Positions 5,473-5,572 of a DNA stretch of 5,572 nt are shown in pieces. The translations under genes and the position numbers were made by a program. The stretch comes from Pseudomonadota bacterium (GTDB taxonomy: Bacteria; Myxococcota; Polyangia; GCA-2747355; JACKDQ01). Where the stretch lies: assembly GCA_030591195.1 (NCBI GenBank), contig JAUVBO010000262.1:1-5572 (forward strand), read 5' to 3'. The notes under the pieces were generated by a model. That model was not told the origin of the DNA, made no database searches, and saw nothing but the letters and a program-made list of their open reading frames with translations. Each line of letters starts with the position of its first letter. The stretch's first letter is position 1.

Positions 5473-5572
5473 CGCGTCGCCGGTGTTGCTGGCGCTCCCT
5501 TCAACCGGCGCAGCAGGACCTTCGGCGTCACCAGCATCCGGGCCTCCTCCGCCGCCTTGCGCACGCTCGGCA
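5469..5572 (-). CDS. C-terminal end of an unidentified protein
   Basis: Entering from the right edge, this frame gives 33 residues (PSVRKAAEEARMLVTPKVLL then RRLKGAPATPATR) and ends with TGA at 5471-5469, overlapping the glycosyltransferase start by four bases. A basic amphipathic helix with a Pro/Ala/Thr tail can be seen, but too little is present for a family call. The preferred frame has high GC3 and the ATGA junction, both typical of genes in one operon. A surface-polysaccharide role is a guess from context only. The glycosyltransferase frame is also open through this stretch, so a longer N-terminus for that gene cannot be fully excluded. Confidence 0.6.
   Translation of the reverse strand, partial: PSVRKAAEEARMLVTPKVLLRRLKGAPATPATR

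Overview
The window looks like chromosomal DNA from a GC-rich Myxococcota-type (deltaproteobacterial) organism. The codon bias is strong. There are two lipoproteins with Asp/Ala- or Cys-rich linkers after the lipobox, a Cys-rich module fused to an enzyme domain, and a SUMF1-fold secreted protein; this is inferred from style, as no taxonomic marker gene is present.

Layout. (1) Positions 1-1730, plus strand: the 3' end of a SUMF1/FGE-sulfatase-fold protein, then 8 nt later a complete lipoprotein (549-1730) with a 12-cysteine stalk and an intact endonuclease/exonuclease/phosphatase (EEP) domain. They look like one operon of exported proteins. (2) 1893-2637, plus strand: a second lipoprotein with a 4 x 9-residue acidic repeat and a Cys-rich C-terminal domain, broken by an apparent one-base insertion near 2271. 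(3) 2807-2891, minus strand: tRNA-Ser(UGA), with a sigma70-like promoter at 2962-2990. (4) 3049-3697: a decayed stretch holding a minus-strand orphan coding region whose frame changes along its length and a plus-strand fragment of an IS3-family OrfA transposase with a one-base deletion. (5) 3699-4361, plus strand: a small membrane protein with an N-terminal B-box-like zinc-binding module; its strong ribosome binding site lies inside the transposase remnant. (6) 4420-5572, minus strand: a complete GT8 glycosyltransferase whose ATG overlaps (ATGA) the stop of a gene entering from the right edge, suggesting a translationally coupled cell-surface glycan operon. This operon converges on the B-box gene.

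What the genes may do together. The plus-strand left half encodes secreted or lipid-anchored proteins; the right-hand minus operon is probably for envelope polysaccharide. The middle, next to a tRNA gene, has been disturbed by an insertion sequence. No CRISPR array, toxin-antitoxin pair or recognisable defence system was seen. The most notable items are the two frame disruptions in otherwise well preserved coding sequence, the transposase remnant that appears to supply a ribosome binding site, and the zinc-finger membrane protein.
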